This document shows positions 36,401-49,377 of a stretch of 64,000 nucleotides of DNA, one piece after another (the stretch's first letter is position 1; the number at the start of each line of letters is the position of its first letter). The notes under the pieces were generated by a model. The model made no database searches, was not told where the DNA came from, and was given only the letters and a program-made list of their open reading frames with translations. Source of the DNA: Xiphophorus maculatus (Eukaryota; Chordata; Actinopteri; Cyprinodontiformes; Poeciliidae); NCBI RefSeq assembly GCF_002775205.1, contig NC_036459.1:600492-664491 (forward strand). The letters run 5' to 3'. Both the position numbers and the translations under genes were made by a program.

Positions 36401-39400
36401 GGGAAATCCTTTTATTTGTGAGCTCAGATAAAAAAAAAACTCTTAATTTTGACTGTTGTTTCTGGAGAAAACAGAATATTTTTGTTTGACATGAGAGTCC
36501 TCCAATCACAGGTTTGTGAATCAGGAGTTCAGAGGATAAAGATGCCATTAGAGAACATCAGAGTCCAGTAAAGTTATTAAAATGCTGTTTGTGTCCCTGA
36601 TAGCTAAGTAGCTTTGCAGCACATGAGAGAACAGTTGTTGTTTAGTTGATCATTCGCTAACTGCTGTTTTTCTGGAGGTTTGAAATGAACTAGTCATGGA
36701 AATCATCTGTTAGAGAAAAGTTTGGGTTATGTTCCTGACTCTGTGCTCAGTCCCGTCACCCGGCTGCAGCCCCATCGGCGCCTCGTTCACCCAGGCCCGC
36801 TCCCTGAGGAACACCCCAGCTCCCCTGTTCCGACAGGCCGGTGAGGGTCAAAGTTCAATTTAGGGTTGGGCAATGTGTTAAAAATAAATTAATTTTCCAT
36901 CTAGATCTGGTTTCCAATTTTAATTTCTAAAAAATAAATTACAATTGACAGAAAATATTTTCAAAAAGGGATTTTTATTTTATTCATCTTTCGTGAGGAT
37001 GAATAATTAAGGTCAGGTTATGATATTTAAAATAAAATGTTTACCAGAATTTTTTTTTATTAACATTTGGCCTTAAAATTACAAGAAAAATGTCAAATTC
37101 AAATTACAGAGTCAAATTACAACTTTGACTCTGGTATCATTATGACTGTATTCTTGTAACATCATAACTTTTATTTTATAAAAAAGAAAATCTTAGCCTG
37201 GCCCTAAGACTCCATTGTAAATTAGACTGGAACTCAAAGTCCAAACCAAGATGGCCGCCCTGACATTACTGAACTAAAGAGATCCAAGAAGTTCATTTTC
37301 TTTGGATTTTCCAGAAATTAAATCTTCAAAACCAAAAAATGTGTTTTATCGCCCAGCCCAAGTCCAAATATTTTACATAAAACCACTCCATGTTGGACTA
37401 AATCCCAAACTTTGTCCCCGTCTTTTTTTCTCTAAGTCACTCCCAGAGTTCCAGACGTCTCCTCCATTTTGGTTCCTGGCACTCGGACGCCGCGATACAC
37501 ACACACACCCCGACACAACGCGGTGAGACACGCGTTCGGAAGCTGGTGTCCATCTTGTATTTGGGTTTGTTTGTATTTAATTTATTTGTGTGTGAGCAGA
37601 ACTTGGAGGACAGCGATTGGACCAACAGCTTGTATACGTCCCCCGTCTCCGGGTTGGACAGCAGCAGCTTCTTCAGAGACGACGAGGCGAACCTGAGCTC
37701 AGCGCTGCTGAAGGAGGACGACCCAGGAGAGGCTGGTGAGGGACTCCTGTCTGATTGGCTGCTGTGCCGTTTTGATCATCACGTTTTAACATGGGGCTCT
37801 CTGATTGGCTCAGTGGCCGCCAGTCTTTTCCCAGAGTTCCTGGCCTCCTTCCTGAAGCACTCTTCTTCTGCTGTGTTTGAGCTCCTGGAGGATTATCAGA
37901 ACATCTGCCAGGAGAAGGTACCGGAAACAGAACCACGGAGTTCTGCTTCTTACATTTTATTTATTCTATTTAGGGCTGGACGATAAATCAATAACAGTAT
38001 ATTTCATATTTGTCATGATATATATTATTGATTTATTGTGATTAGTGTCACAATAAATTTGTGGTATTGAATATTCAATATTGAATATTAAGAATATTGA
38101 ATATTGGGGCGTGCTGTGGTGGCGCATGGGGTTAGCACGCCCCACGTTTAGAGGCCTTAGTCCTCGACGCGGACGTTGCGGGTTCGACTCCCGGTCCTGA
38201 CGACCTTTACCGCATGTCTTTTCCTCCCCCTCCTTCCTGTCAGCCTACTGTAGAAAAAATACGAGCCACCAGCGCCGCAAAAACTCTTCGGAGAGACAAA
38301 AAAAGAATATTGAATATTTTACATCTGATAAAATATTCAATATTTAGAATATTCGCTGACCTCTGATACAGTTAACTGACTCGTTCTTTGGTTTCCTAGC
38401 AACAACCTGCTGGCAGTTTCAAGTTAGGCCCCCCCAACTTCAGTTGCCTAGCAACAAATTGTTGAGTAACTGGCGCAGCAGCAGTTTAATGTTCCGCCAC
38501 TGTGCCTCAAAACAGCATAAAAATAAAAAGCAACAGAATGGAGAGAAAAGCTGGATAAAACAGGAAACGTTACACCAAATGATATTTAAAACAAAATAAC
38601 AAATCAATTCCTGATATCGACTGACATGTTTTTCAGCCTTGTTGTCCAGCCCTAGTTCTATTACATCGTCCCAGAAGTGATTGTGATAAACAATGACATT
38701 ATTTTGATACCATATTGAACTTAAATAGTAATATTAATGCAAGTATACCCACACAAAGATAAAAAACTACTTTAATTACTAAAGACCATTTAACACTGTA
38801 ACATTTTAAATATCCAAAATGAATAAAACAACCCAAACAGTAATTAAAATAGATTATGAAGTTTAGGTATTTTTTTAAATAGAGTAGGAAAAATGTACAT
38901 TTCTGACTGCGTTTTGATGAATAAAGACAGAACCTGATCTTGGTTCTGTTGCAGGTGAACGTTCTGCAGTCCGTGGTGCTGCGAGCGGGTCAGAACAGTA
39001 AGACGGCGGGGGTCCGCTGGCTGCTGCAGCAGGAGAATTGCACCTGGAGGCTCATCGCCTCTCTCTACAGGTATCCATCCAATTCCCTCAGCGCGCCTTC
39101 GTCTCCTTTTTAAATTAACTTGGTTTCTGCTTCTGCAGAGATCGGGTCCAGTTGGCGCTGGAGGAAGACATGACGGTCGACATGGTTGTAAGTGGAAGTT
39201 TTTTAAAATTAAAAATGAGACAAAAGCTGCAAGATTAGAAGAATTCCTGAATTTGGAAGAAAAATAGAAAGAAATAAGGGATCATTTCTTCATCCGTCGT
39301 TAATTTTGTTAACCGTAGTCACGTTTGAGCAATAAACATGTCAGAAAACGTCGTGATGCATCCAACGAAAAATCCAGATGAGATTTTTAAAACATTTTTC

Positions 39401-42400
39401 TGCAGGTTCCCAGTGAAAGCGAGAAGGTTGTTGTGGAGCAACTTTTCCAGAGAGACGCCGTCGTACGACAGAGCCAGGTAACACGCAAGAAACGGAACAT
39501 TCTGCATAATTTTTATTTTACCACTTAAGCTTATTTTATGTAATGTTTAAAAGTATAAATTAAGAAATCCATTGAGTTAAACATTTTCTTGCCTAAAATG
39601 CAACAACAAATCATTTAAGACTCAAACAATTAATTGGAAAATCATGATAAATCGATTAATGAAATTATCTTCAACTAATTTAGTAATCGACTAATCATTA
39701 ACTTGCTGAGAAAACAAGTTCGGAGCACTAATTAAGACAAAACTGCGCAAAATAATGACAGATTTTGTATCTGTAAATATGTTTAGCCAAAACTCCTCAA
39801 GTAACATTTGAATTCATTTGAATTTGCATTCTAGACAATAAAATGCTTATTTTCTTATTAAAAATGGAAATATAATTAGTACTATTATAATTAGCATTTT
39901 AATGCATTTCTAATATTGAATAAAAAGGCTAAAGTGGTTAAATGAAAATTAGTTTTTTATTCGATTAATCATCAGAATAATGTTTGCGTTTCTTTAGTGA
40001 TAGTTTGTAGCAAAGAATTCATCTACAGCTCAAATTTTTAAAAATATCTTCTAAATATGTGTAAATTCACTAATGAGAAAATAATAATTTTCAGTTTACT
40101 CAGAATATTATGGAAGGTTCAGTTCTTTATGTTATGGCAAGATAGTCAATCCTGATACTAGAGAAAACTCAGGTTTTTATTTTTTATTTACCATAAAGTA
40201 TTTTTATATTTTTGAATATGAATTGAATTTAAAGATTAATATTTGCTCATTGTTACTTTGAACAGTTTTAGACTCCTTCTACTAAAACGATATTGAGATT
40301 AAAATGTGTTTTTACTGCAGCTGGTGGTTGATTGGCTGGAGAGCATCGCCAAGGATCAGATTGGAGATTTTTCCGATAATATTGAATATTACGCCAAAAA
40401 CGTCTGCTGGTGAGTTTATCTGTTAATGATTCCTCGGTGAAACTCACCTGTGTGTTTTAAAACACCTGCCTGCGTTTCAGGGAGAACACGCTTCACGCTC
40501 TGAAGATGAGGAGCAATAGCGCCTCCGACTTCCACGTTCCTCTGGTCACAGAGCTGGTGAGGCTCGGTTCTGCAGAGGAAACGGATCTGTACTTGTTGTT
40601 GGCATGTTGGCATGGAACGGTTGCATTTTTCTGTTTAGGACCCAGACGCTCCCCTCCGGCAACAGCGCCCTCTGGCGGACCTGGACAGAGAAGACGACGC
40701 CCGGCTGCTGAAGAACCTGTTCACCCTGATCCGAGCGGGAATGACGGATGAGGTGGAGCAAACTTCACTTCGTTAATCAGGATTTATCTTCCCTTTCAGC
40801 TTTTATTGCGTTTTTGCATGCTTTGCGTTTTGTTTCCAGGCTCAGAGGCTTTGTAAACGCTGCGGTCAGGCCTGGAGAGCAGCAACTCTGGAGGGCTGGA
40901 AACTATACCATGACCCCAACATGACCTCAGGTCACTACTGACCACATGTTGACATGATTATCGTTCTTAAAACTAGGATTTATGATGACCACAGATAGAA
41001 AATTAGAAAAATACTGCAAAAATAAGGAATAACGTGACTGTTTGTTCCTGCAGGAAACTCAGAGCTGCAGCCTGTTGAGGGAAACCCACAGCGAGGGATC
41101 TGGAAGGCCTGCTGCTGGAGGATGGCAGAGGAGGTCCGCTCACCTTCACCTGCAGCGTCCAAAATATTCACTTATAAATTAAGATGTTTGAAAGTTAAAT
41201 GAAAAAGTCTCCCATATTTCTTTCTATTGTTTTTCTTTTTTCCTAGCAAACACAACTGAATTTAGACAAAATTTAGTTTAACTGAGACACATTTCACACT
41301 TAGAGCAGAGCTGCACCTAGTGATTATTGTAGGAATCAATTATTCTCACTTTTAATTGGATAAGAAATCTGCATATTTTTCATAAAAGCCTATTTTCTTA
41401 CACAAAAAAATAATTCAAAAGGAGCTTAATGCTCCTGTCATGTCGTCATGTGACGTCACACTTCCAGGAACTTTGTAGCTGACGGCCATCTTGGTAGTGG
41501 CCTGAGTTTGTTACTTTTTAAGCAAATCGGCATTTTTTTAGATTGTGCTTTCCAGTTAATGATTAATGGAATACTAGGTTGACAATTATTTTAATAATTG
41601 ATTAATCACGATTAATCGTTCAGCCCTGATTCAAATCTGAATTTTTTGTTTTTGTTTCAGGAGCAGCTGAACAGATACGAACGGGCGATCTACGCCAGCC
41701 TGAGTGGAAACATCAAACCGGTGAGTGTTTCACTTCCGATGTAGCTCAGAATGAAACAGGTGCACCCCAAGGTTCAACATGGGCCCATTCTGAAGCCAAT
41801 AATGTTTCATCAATATTAAGGAATTATTGACCTGAAACAAACTCGCTGAAAATGTACTCAGAAGTTGTTTTATTTCAAGTGAATTAAGACGTTTGCATTA
41901 AAAACTAGACCAAAAATTCTTGGTAAGATGTTCATCTTAACGTTAATAAAACAATTTGCATGTGCAGAAATAAAAAAAAAGGTCCAGTTATTACAGTTGA
42001 TATACAAGTATTAACACCAGTACAAAAGAATAAATACTTAGGTGATAAATTCCCAACTTTAATTTAAAAATATTAAGAAATAAAATATATTTTAACTTGT
42101 GGAATTTTAGACTTTGGAAAAAAAATCTAATTCATATGATCACTATAAATATTAGAAGTTATATGTAATGTAACTATAGTAATAATATAACCTACATATG
42201 GAAATTAGCCTCTCTGTCATACTTACGTGATTTATTTATTTTCACGTTATTCGATAATAAATCTGAATCTAAAGTTTCTGGCTGATGGCCGTTTGTGTGT
42301 TTCAGATCCTGGCCGTGTGCGAGTCGTGGGAGGATTGCGTTTGGGCGTACTTCCGGGTCATGGTGGACTCGCTGGTGGAAAAGGATCTGATGTCATCGGG

Positions 42401-45400
42401 CATGACGCATCAGGAGCTGGAGACACTACCGCGGGAATATCTGGAGGCCAAGTAAGACGCAAAGAGCTGAAGAGGAACCGCAGGAGGAGTTTGTCTCTCA
42501 TTTCTCTGCCATCTTCCTTCCTTCCTCTCAGCTGGACCATGGAGAAAGTTTTCGAGGAGCTCCAGGCGTCGGAAACGAAGGTGAACCTCCTGATGAATGA
42601 ATGAGGGCGGCATTATGAACACATGACTAAACCTGTGAATCTGTGTCGTTGGAACAGAGAGTTCTGGAGGAGACCAGAGAACATTTTCACATCATCCAAA
42701 AGTTTGTGATTCTTGGCGATCTGGACGGTGAGATCTCACGGTTTACTTCCTGTATGGTGGCTGAGAGAGGTCAACTTTAAGGAGCCGCATTCTGATCTTT
42801 ACTGTCTCGCACAAGTTCACACCCACCAAACATTTTCCATCTGATCATCAACTGGAGCCTCCCACGGGTCCTTCTTTCCTTCCATGTGTCCTAACTTCTG
42901 TCCTTTCTTCCTTCTTTGGTTACTTTTTTTCCTTCCTTCCTGATTTCCATGTGTCCTAACTTCTCTTTTCATTCTTTCTTCCTTCCTTCTATTCATGTCT
43001 TTCCTTCTTTACTTAATTTCCTTTCATTCCTTCCATGTGTCCTATTATCCTCCCTTCCTTTTATTCTTTTCTTCCTTGCTTGTTTCCTTCCTGATTTCCT
43101 TGTCTTTCCTTCCTTGCTTCGTTTCCTTTCTACCTTCCGTTCTGATTTCCATGTGTCCTAGCGTCTCTCCTTTCTTCCTTTTTTACTTCTTTCCTTTGTT
43201 CTTTACTTCCTTATGTTCTTTGTTCTTCCTTCCTCTTCCTGTTTCCCATGTTTCCTACTTTCTCTCCTTCCCTCCAATAATTATTCTGATATTGGTTCAG
43301 ATATTTTCTTTAATTAAATAACATAACACAAAATAAATAATGTTATTAAACCCTAAATGTTTTATTTAATCTTATTTTTTTAGGGGTGTAAATACTTTTG
43401 GCACTAGAAACAGGTTCTTCATTACTTTCTTACAGAGTCTCTAAATGTGGCTGAAAATCAACAAATTGTCTCCAGTTTCTGATGTTTTTGCAGATTTTTA
43501 TTTTTTTTGCTCATTCTGTCTCAGGTCTGATGGAGGAGTTTTCTGATTGGCTCACGGCCTCTAAGCCCCTCCCTCTGCACCTGCTGCGCTTCATGACTCA
43601 CCTGGTGTTGTTTTTCCGCTCTCTTGGTTTGGCTTTAAAGGTAAGGTTTTGTTTTTAATATTTCTAATAAGACGTGAAGGGAAGTAGCAGTGAGGTAATT
43701 TCTTTGTTTTGAAGGAGGAAGTGTGTGTGGACGTGCTGAAAGCGTACGTCTCCCTCCTGATCCGGGACCAGCAGACCGACCTGGTGGCGAGTTACGTGGG
43801 TCAGCTTCCCGCGGCGCTGGCCACCAACCAGTACGCCGCCTTCCTGGAGACGGTCGGCCAGCCGGAGCAGCGCCCCCGCTGCCTGCAGCTGGCAACTGCA
43901 GCAGGTCGGTTGTTGCAAACCTGCAGACATTGTTGCAAAACGTTTAGTTTTTAATTCATCATTCCATAATTTTTACAAATAATTTAGTGTAAATGTTGCC
44001 TCATAGTTTGGATTTTAGATGACCATGAGTTCTGCAGCAGAAAATGTTATTATTAATGAAGTTTTTAATAACAATCCTGTCTCTTTATGATAAAATATGT
44101 AATTTTTAAAACCAAAAACTGGATGATAAAAGTCTTCTTTTCATGTTTTGATCTCAACTAACCTTTTTTTTTTGTTTTAGGACAATTTTGTTTACACAGA
44201 CTTCATAATTTATTTTATGTTTCTGTTGTTTTTGTTTATTTATTTTGGATATTTAAAATGTATTCCAGTTCCAGTGTTAAACACTCATTAGAATTTAAAG
44301 TTTATTGATATTTGAGAATGTGTTCTTACATTTTTATTATTATATTCCTTTAAAATGGTCTTAATAAACATTATTGTTTATTGCTATAACTTTTGGGGAA
44401 ATGCATTTTGTAGCAACATTAGTTATTGTGACAGACGTATTAATTAAATTTATTTTATTTTCATAGTCCTTTTGGGGTTTTTTTCAGCAGTTGGTTCCTT
44501 TCAATTTTTCCATTTTGTTTGTTTGCTAAGCTAGTTTGATGGATCAGAAAAAATTTACTAATTTAAATCAATTATTTTAACTTATATTTTTTATATAACA
44601 AAAGATGAAATAAAACATTTAGGGTTTAATTTGTGGGATACATTTTATTTTGTATCACCGTCCCTGTAACTTTGAGACCTCCACAGCGCCCCCTGGCGGC
44701 CAGCGCTCTGAATAACACTGGCCGTCTGTGTTCAGGCCTGGACGTTTCTGCGGTCACCCGGCTGGTGGTGGAGACGGTGCGGCGCAGAGACGACGCAGGT
44801 TTTACGCATCACAGCCAGACGCTGGAGACGGGAACGACTCGGGTAAAAACCAGCGCCGGATTAAAACGTTATTTACAGCTGAAACCAGATGTTTTCATAC
44901 AATGAAAGGATCCATATTTAACATTAAGTTCTTGGAGGGTTTCCTAAACTGCAGTTGATCTTTTTCTGTTCAACATGGAACCAGGAAGAAAAATCTGAGA
45001 CTGGTTCATCAAATCTGCCTTAAATTCCTTCCTTTCTTTTCTCCTCGTTTCCTTCCTTCCCTTCCTCCTTCTTTGCTTTTTTCCTTGCTTCCTTTCTTCT
45101 TTCCATGTGTCCTAATTTACGTATTTCCTTTCTTCTTCCTTTCCAATCCTTCCTACCCTCTTTCTAAATTTCTTCCTACTTTCCTTTCATCAATCTCTCC
45201 TTTCATCCTTAATTCCTTCCTTCCTTCTTTCCGTTTCCTCTGCTCTCACAGGACGACCAGAAGAAGATTGACATCATTGATTGGCTGCTGTTTGACCCCG
45301 CCCACCGGGCCGAGGCGCTGAAGCAGTCCAACGCCATCATGAGGAACTTCCTGGGTACTTCTGATTCGTTTTTTAATCTTTTCTTCTGGTATTGTGACTG

Positions 45401-47763
45401 AACGCGCCGCCATCTTGTTTCCGCCTCAGCGCTGCAGAAACATGACGCGGCCAAGGCTGTTTTCTCCAAGGTTCCCGAGGATTCGATGAGGGAGATTTAC
45501 TCCCAGTGGACCGCAGTGGGTCAGACTGCTCCCCTTCCTGCGGAGGACGAGAACGCCATCAGGGAGCACCTGTGCATCAGAGCCTACCTGGTCAGTGGGC
45601 GGGGCACTGATGACATCGGCGTGCGGTACCAATGCTAACGCTATCCGTCTACAGGAAGCCCATGAGGCGTTCACTGACTGGTTCAGCCACAGCAGCTCCG
45701 CTCCACAGAGGCCGACGTTGGCGCCAGAGGCCAAATTCACAGAGAGAGTGGCCAATGAGATGAAAGAGAAGGAGTACCTGGTAAAAACTGATTCTTAGGC
45801 GGTATTGTGTAAAATCTACTTTTTGAAAAATCTTTATATCATGTTATAAAGTTTTTCCCTCATCAAAAACAAACCTGGAGTTTGGCTTTGATCCTTTAAT
45901 CTCCATGGCAACCATTCAGTTGTGCAAAACACTTGGGTGGACCTAGCCCCGCCTTCAGGAGCGCAGCTCCTCCCCCACTTGGCTCCATCAGACTAACCAG
46001 CAGCAATTAGCAAAGCCCTGGTGGATCATCTGCTGAGCCACATCTCAAAAAACGTTAAAGGGTTAAAGAGGAGCCATTTTGTGATTTGCTGCTTATTTTT
46101 AGAAGAATTGATGAACTTTGGTCGATGAATCATGAATGAAAGACGTTGTCACAAACTTAATTTGTTCCAATTTACTTTGTGGACTGTTAAAGTTCAAAGT
46201 CTGACAGTAGAAATATTTATAAAATAATTGTATTAAACAAATTTTGGGTTTGTGAAGATTTGACTTTTGGAAAATCTGGATTTTTTTCTCACTAATGCAC
46301 TCCTTGGGTTTAATTTGTAATTTCTTTTTTAGAAAAAAAGTGAAGAAAAAAATAAAATTGGAAATCTGATCTGGTACTGGAAGTCGTAGATTTTATTTTA
46401 AGCCATATTTTCCAGCTATATTTGACAGATATAAAATATGATTTTAGCATTCAGATACAGAGCCAGAAACTTCAAAATGACAAGAAATAGACTTGAAATA
46501 TTTCAGTTTGTGTGATTTCACTTTCTGAAATGAGTGAGAAAATATGAAACTTTTTCACAAAATTAATTAATTTTACCAGACTGAAGAATTTCAGCTCCAT
46601 CTACATATTGTCCAATTCAAATCAAATAAATGGTTAAATTTCCAGTTTTCTGAGAAAGGCAAACAGATTTCATTGAGTTGTTACCTTTGCTGCAGTTCTT
46701 CCAGTTGAGCAAGCATGAGGCGACAGTGGGGAAGAAAACACTCTGCTTGTGTTGCTCTCTGAGATTCAGGGATAAAATGATGTTCTGTTCAAAAACAAAC
46801 AAAGCAGGAAGTTTAGTTCCAACATGTCTGAAATCGGAATAAAGATCGGCCATGTTGCAGCTCCAGTTGAACCGAGTGTTTTTGTGCTTCAGGCCTCCAG
46901 GACGGAGTGGTCGAGTCGCCTTGATGTCCTGACTGAAGACGTGAAGGAGAGAATCTACAACGTGTTGCTGTTCGTAGACGGAGGCTGGATGGTCGACAAC
47001 AGAAAGGTTCGTTCATTTAGCTAGAAACCGAACCCTGTCCAAAATATTACAACCAAAAACAATAAAACATTTTATTGAGCTCCTTTTAATTTATCAAGTG
47101 ATAGTTGCTTATTGCGCCAGACTTAAACACACTAATTGTGTATTTGTTCCTAGGAGTCTGAGTCAGATGAGGAGCGAAGCCACCAGATGGCGGCATTGCG
47201 CTCCCTCTGTCTTCCCCGCCTCACCTTCCTGTTGCTCAGCGTGCTGCAGAGTTCCTCCAGACACCAGGAGGCGCTGCGGCTCACCGACATCATCTCATCT
47301 GACCAGCATAAACTCTACCAGGTAACTGGGATAACCTCCAGCTTTAATCGGCTCTAAATGTCAGTTCTCTACGACGGGATGTTAGGGCCGTATAGATGGA
47401 AACCAAGTAAATTTACCCCTAAAGACTCTAATGTCAGGAAATGTAAAGGAAAAAATTTAACATTTTAAAATTGTTTAAAATAAAAAATCAGAAAATTTGT
47501 GATTACTTGGGAAACAGTAACATTTCCAAGCTCCAACATTCAAAAATTTGCAAGAAAAAACGTGTAAATTTTTGAGTTTAGATGGTTGAAAATTTGAGAT
47601 TATCCTCAGAGATTTCTGTGCTTCAAAAGTTAAAAAAAGGTTTTTTGCTTTGCAGGTTTTCTCTAAAGAGGAGCTGAGGAGGTTTCTCCAGAAGTTGCGG
47701 GAGTCGTCGCTCGCTCTCCTGGATCAGGGACTCGGCCCGCTGGGCTACGACCTTCAGCCGTGA
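33427..47763 (+). CDS. nup107: NUP107, nuclear pore Y-complex nucleoporin (complete, spliced)
   Basis: NUP107 is an alpha-helical scaffold of the nuclear pore Y-complex and partner of NUP133. Exons: 33427-33434, 36310-36389, 36751-36840, 37449-37522, 37600-37735, 37814-37917, 38955-39070, 39139-39187, 39406-39477, 40321-40409, 40481-40556, 40639-40752, 40840-40930, 41054-41133, 41661-41720, 42306-42451, 42532-42580, 42658-42727, 43525-43640, 43715-43904, 44736-44842, 45252-45354, 45430-45590, 45655-45780, 46893-47006, 47154-47321, 47656-47763. They total 2697 nt, 898 aa (human 925). Signature stretches: 'LKEDDPGEA', '[38 protein letters not shown]', '[14 protein letters not shown]', 'LDQGL.PLGY'. 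Phase is kept at all junctions. The first coding exon holds only 8 bases; its assignment and that of the next two exons are the weakest. Confidence 0.93.
33720..35892. mobile_element. Putative non-autonomous DNA transposon in nup107 intron 1
   Basis: The element starts CACTGTTA and ends TAACAGTG, with imperfect inverted similarity extending about 25-30 bp. Both ends are crowded with the word ACTGTAA and its complement TTACAGT (33735-33960 and 35690-35880), a subterminal-repeat pattern typical of DNA transposons. No transposase frame is visible in the 2.2 kb. The interior has two diverged copies of a block of about 85 bp (34763-34850 and 35403-35490). No clear target-site duplication was found, so the superfamily is unassigned. 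Confidence 0.55.
38106..38302 (+). mobile_element. tRNA-derived SINE, copy 2
   Basis: Same family as 14371-14575, with the B box GGTTCGACTCC and the same 3' module ending in an A-rich tail. It is bracketed by a perfect 16-bp target-site duplication, AAGAATATTGAATATT (38090-38105 and 38303-38318), which implies a fairly recent insertion in the nup107 intron. Confidence 0.85.
38443..38455 (+). promoter_or_regulatory. RFX X-box motif in nup107 intron
   Basis: GTTGCC-T-AGCAAC is a full match to the X-box consensus. A weaker related word, 'tttcctagcaac', lies just upstream at about 38391. Confidence 0.3.
39620..39980. repeat. Dispersed GATTAATCG-family repeat, long copy
   Basis: In a nup107 intron. 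Shares long collinear blocks with 48040-48430, including 'ttagtaatcga', 'gcacaattaag/gcagtaattaag', 'ggctaaagtggttaaatgaaaat' and the final 'gattaatcatcagaataat'. It is about 350-400 bp long with GATTAATCG-type words at both ends. Confidence 0.55.
42862..43275 (+). repeat. Pyrimidine-rich (TTCC)n tract in nup107 intron
   Basis: Almost pure C/T on the plus strand, built from ccttcctt words and a recurring longer unit 'gatttccatgtgtcctaact'. The open frames through it are an artefact of low complexity. A second tract of the same kind lies at 45010-45240. Confidence 0.7.
45010..45240 (+). repeat. Pyrimidine-rich (TTCC)n tract, second
   Basis: Same composition and the same 'ccatgtgtcctaat' unit as 42862-43275, directly upstream of the exon at 45252. 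The tract runs into the polypyrimidine tract of that exon's acceptor. Confidence 0.65.
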
Positions 47764-47770
47764 CCTTAGA

Positions 47771-47776
47771 AATAAA
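47771..47776 (+). terminator. nup107: nup107 poly(A) signal
   Basis: AATAAA starts eight bases after the stop codon; a further AATAAA lies near 47838. The 3' UTR is therefore short. Confidence 0.6.
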
Positions 47777-47849
47777 CCTCAGAACATTGTTTGAATTCCT
47801 AGTCTCTTGTTTGTTTTCTAAATTGTTTTTTTGCAAAAATAAAAGCTTT

Positions 47850-48770
47850 TTCTCTTGTAGCGGAGCTGTGAATATATGCTTTTAGTTCCTCTTGAATATA
47901 ATCAAATTCTGAAAGAATCCTTGTTTTGTTCTCCCAAAGACATAAAAAAATGAGCAAATATCTTTATGTTTTGGAAAACTCCGGGAGGTCCACAAAGTAT
48001 ATGCTGCTACCAACTGTTGAAAATTAAAATATTTAATTTTTCTATCTAAAAAGATTGTTTGCAGCTAATTTAGTAATCGATTAACTGTTAGCTGGAGTAT
48101 AATGGCTCAGAAAAGGCCATTTACTGAAAGAACAAGTCAGAGCAGTAATTAAGCCACAATTGTACAAAAACTACATTTAATGCATTTAATAGATGCATCA
48201 GTAAATATGTTCTACCCAGAACTCAAGTGGCAGTTTTACCTTTACCTGGTCCAAATTCTGTTCAGAAAAATAATAAAAAGTGTTATATTGCTGCATTTTA
48301 GGCAATAGCATGTTTATTTTCTCATTTAAAACAGGAATTGAATTATGTACTTGCATATTTAGTGTAAAAGGCTAAAGTGGTTAAATGAAAATCTGCTGAA
48401 TGTGACTTTTTATTTTAGAATAATAGATTATTGAAGTAACCATTTGCTGGCTTAATCAGGTCGTTAGCGGGATTCTGGAGAACCTGACATAACACTGAGG
48501 AGGCAATTCAGCCATTTGGTTCAGGTGTGTTGCACCTGGGAGGCATCTAATAGCTGAAGGGCCTGGATTTGAGGAACCTGGTATAAGGGAATTGAAGGTA
48601 TTTGAGACATTTATGAATCTTTGGACCATCCACATAGAGAAAAATAATAATTTTCAGAGTAATGGGGAAAAAATCAAGAAAATAAATTATTTTAGCCTTA
48701 TTTTGCGTATAAATATGTAATTAAACACTTCTTCACCATGTTGGAGTTATGTAACCACAGACTCCGGACA
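47850..48770. other. nup107-mdm2 intergenic spacer
   Basis: Filled mostly by a long copy of the GATTAATCG-family repeat (48040-48430) and a decayed relative of the hAT-like MITE (about 48455-48585). The remainder is A/T-rich up to the first mdm2 exon. Confidence 0.5.
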
Positions 48771-48909
48771 CTAGGGGCGCCACAACATCACTAGAGGCGC
48801 CGAAATATAAACTAGAAGGAACGAAGCGAGGTCTAAGTACTCGAAAGGCTTTTCGGAATACTGGACATTTTATCAACATTTAAGGAATTTGTTTTGCCAA
48901 GCTGTTAAG
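48770..48909 (+). other. mdm2: mdm2 non-coding exon 1 and distal promoter (P1)
   Basis: A segment with several CpGs ends in GTTAAG/gtgagt, a strong donor, at 48909. It lies upstream of the first mdm2 coding exon and has no in-frame start. In mammals mdm2 has the same plan of a distal P1 exon and an internal P2 promoter. The 5' edge is a guess. Confidence 0.45.
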
Positions 48910-49357
48910 GTGAGTAATTTAAGGCCAATTACTTAAGTGTTTTACGTTGTAATTTCAGCAGAAATACGAAGTTACCGTCAAGCTAATATAAGTAGGCCGC
49001 AGAGCCTCGGAGTTTCCTAACTGAGACGTATCGGAATGGTGGGAAGAGTCGCTCCTGGTGTAATGTTTTGTTCTTTCAAAGTTAGAAAACTTTATCTAAA
49101 ATAAATTGTTAGTGTTTTTCTTTTTATTAATTCAACTTAAGTTTAATCTGCATGTAGTTTTCTAACAGCCGTTACAATCATTAGTGCGAAAATAAATAGC
49201 TTGACTGCACCGTTTAAATGTACATTTATTTTAAAATCTTCTCGTTTTTGCTTTTTAATCTAACTTTAATATGTGTGTAGGAATAATTAAATGTTATCGG
49301 AGCTTATGGCAGACTTTGTTTTGACTCACTGAGGTCTGAGTGGGCGGGAGGGGAGCG

Positions 49358-49377
49358 GGACAAGTCCGGACAAATCC
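49358..49377 (+). promoter_or_regulatory. mdm2: p53 response element in mdm2 intron 1
   Basis: Two adjoining half-sites, GGACAAGTCC (10/10 to RRRCWWGYYY) and GGACAAATCC (9/10), with no spacer. It sits in a short GC-rich island about 450 bp downstream of exon 1. Confidence 0.6.

Noticed and set aside
42916-43321. Long Phe/Leu/Pro-rich frames in the nup107 intron
   Set aside because: They are translations of a (TTCC)n pyrimidine tract lying between two well-supported exons.
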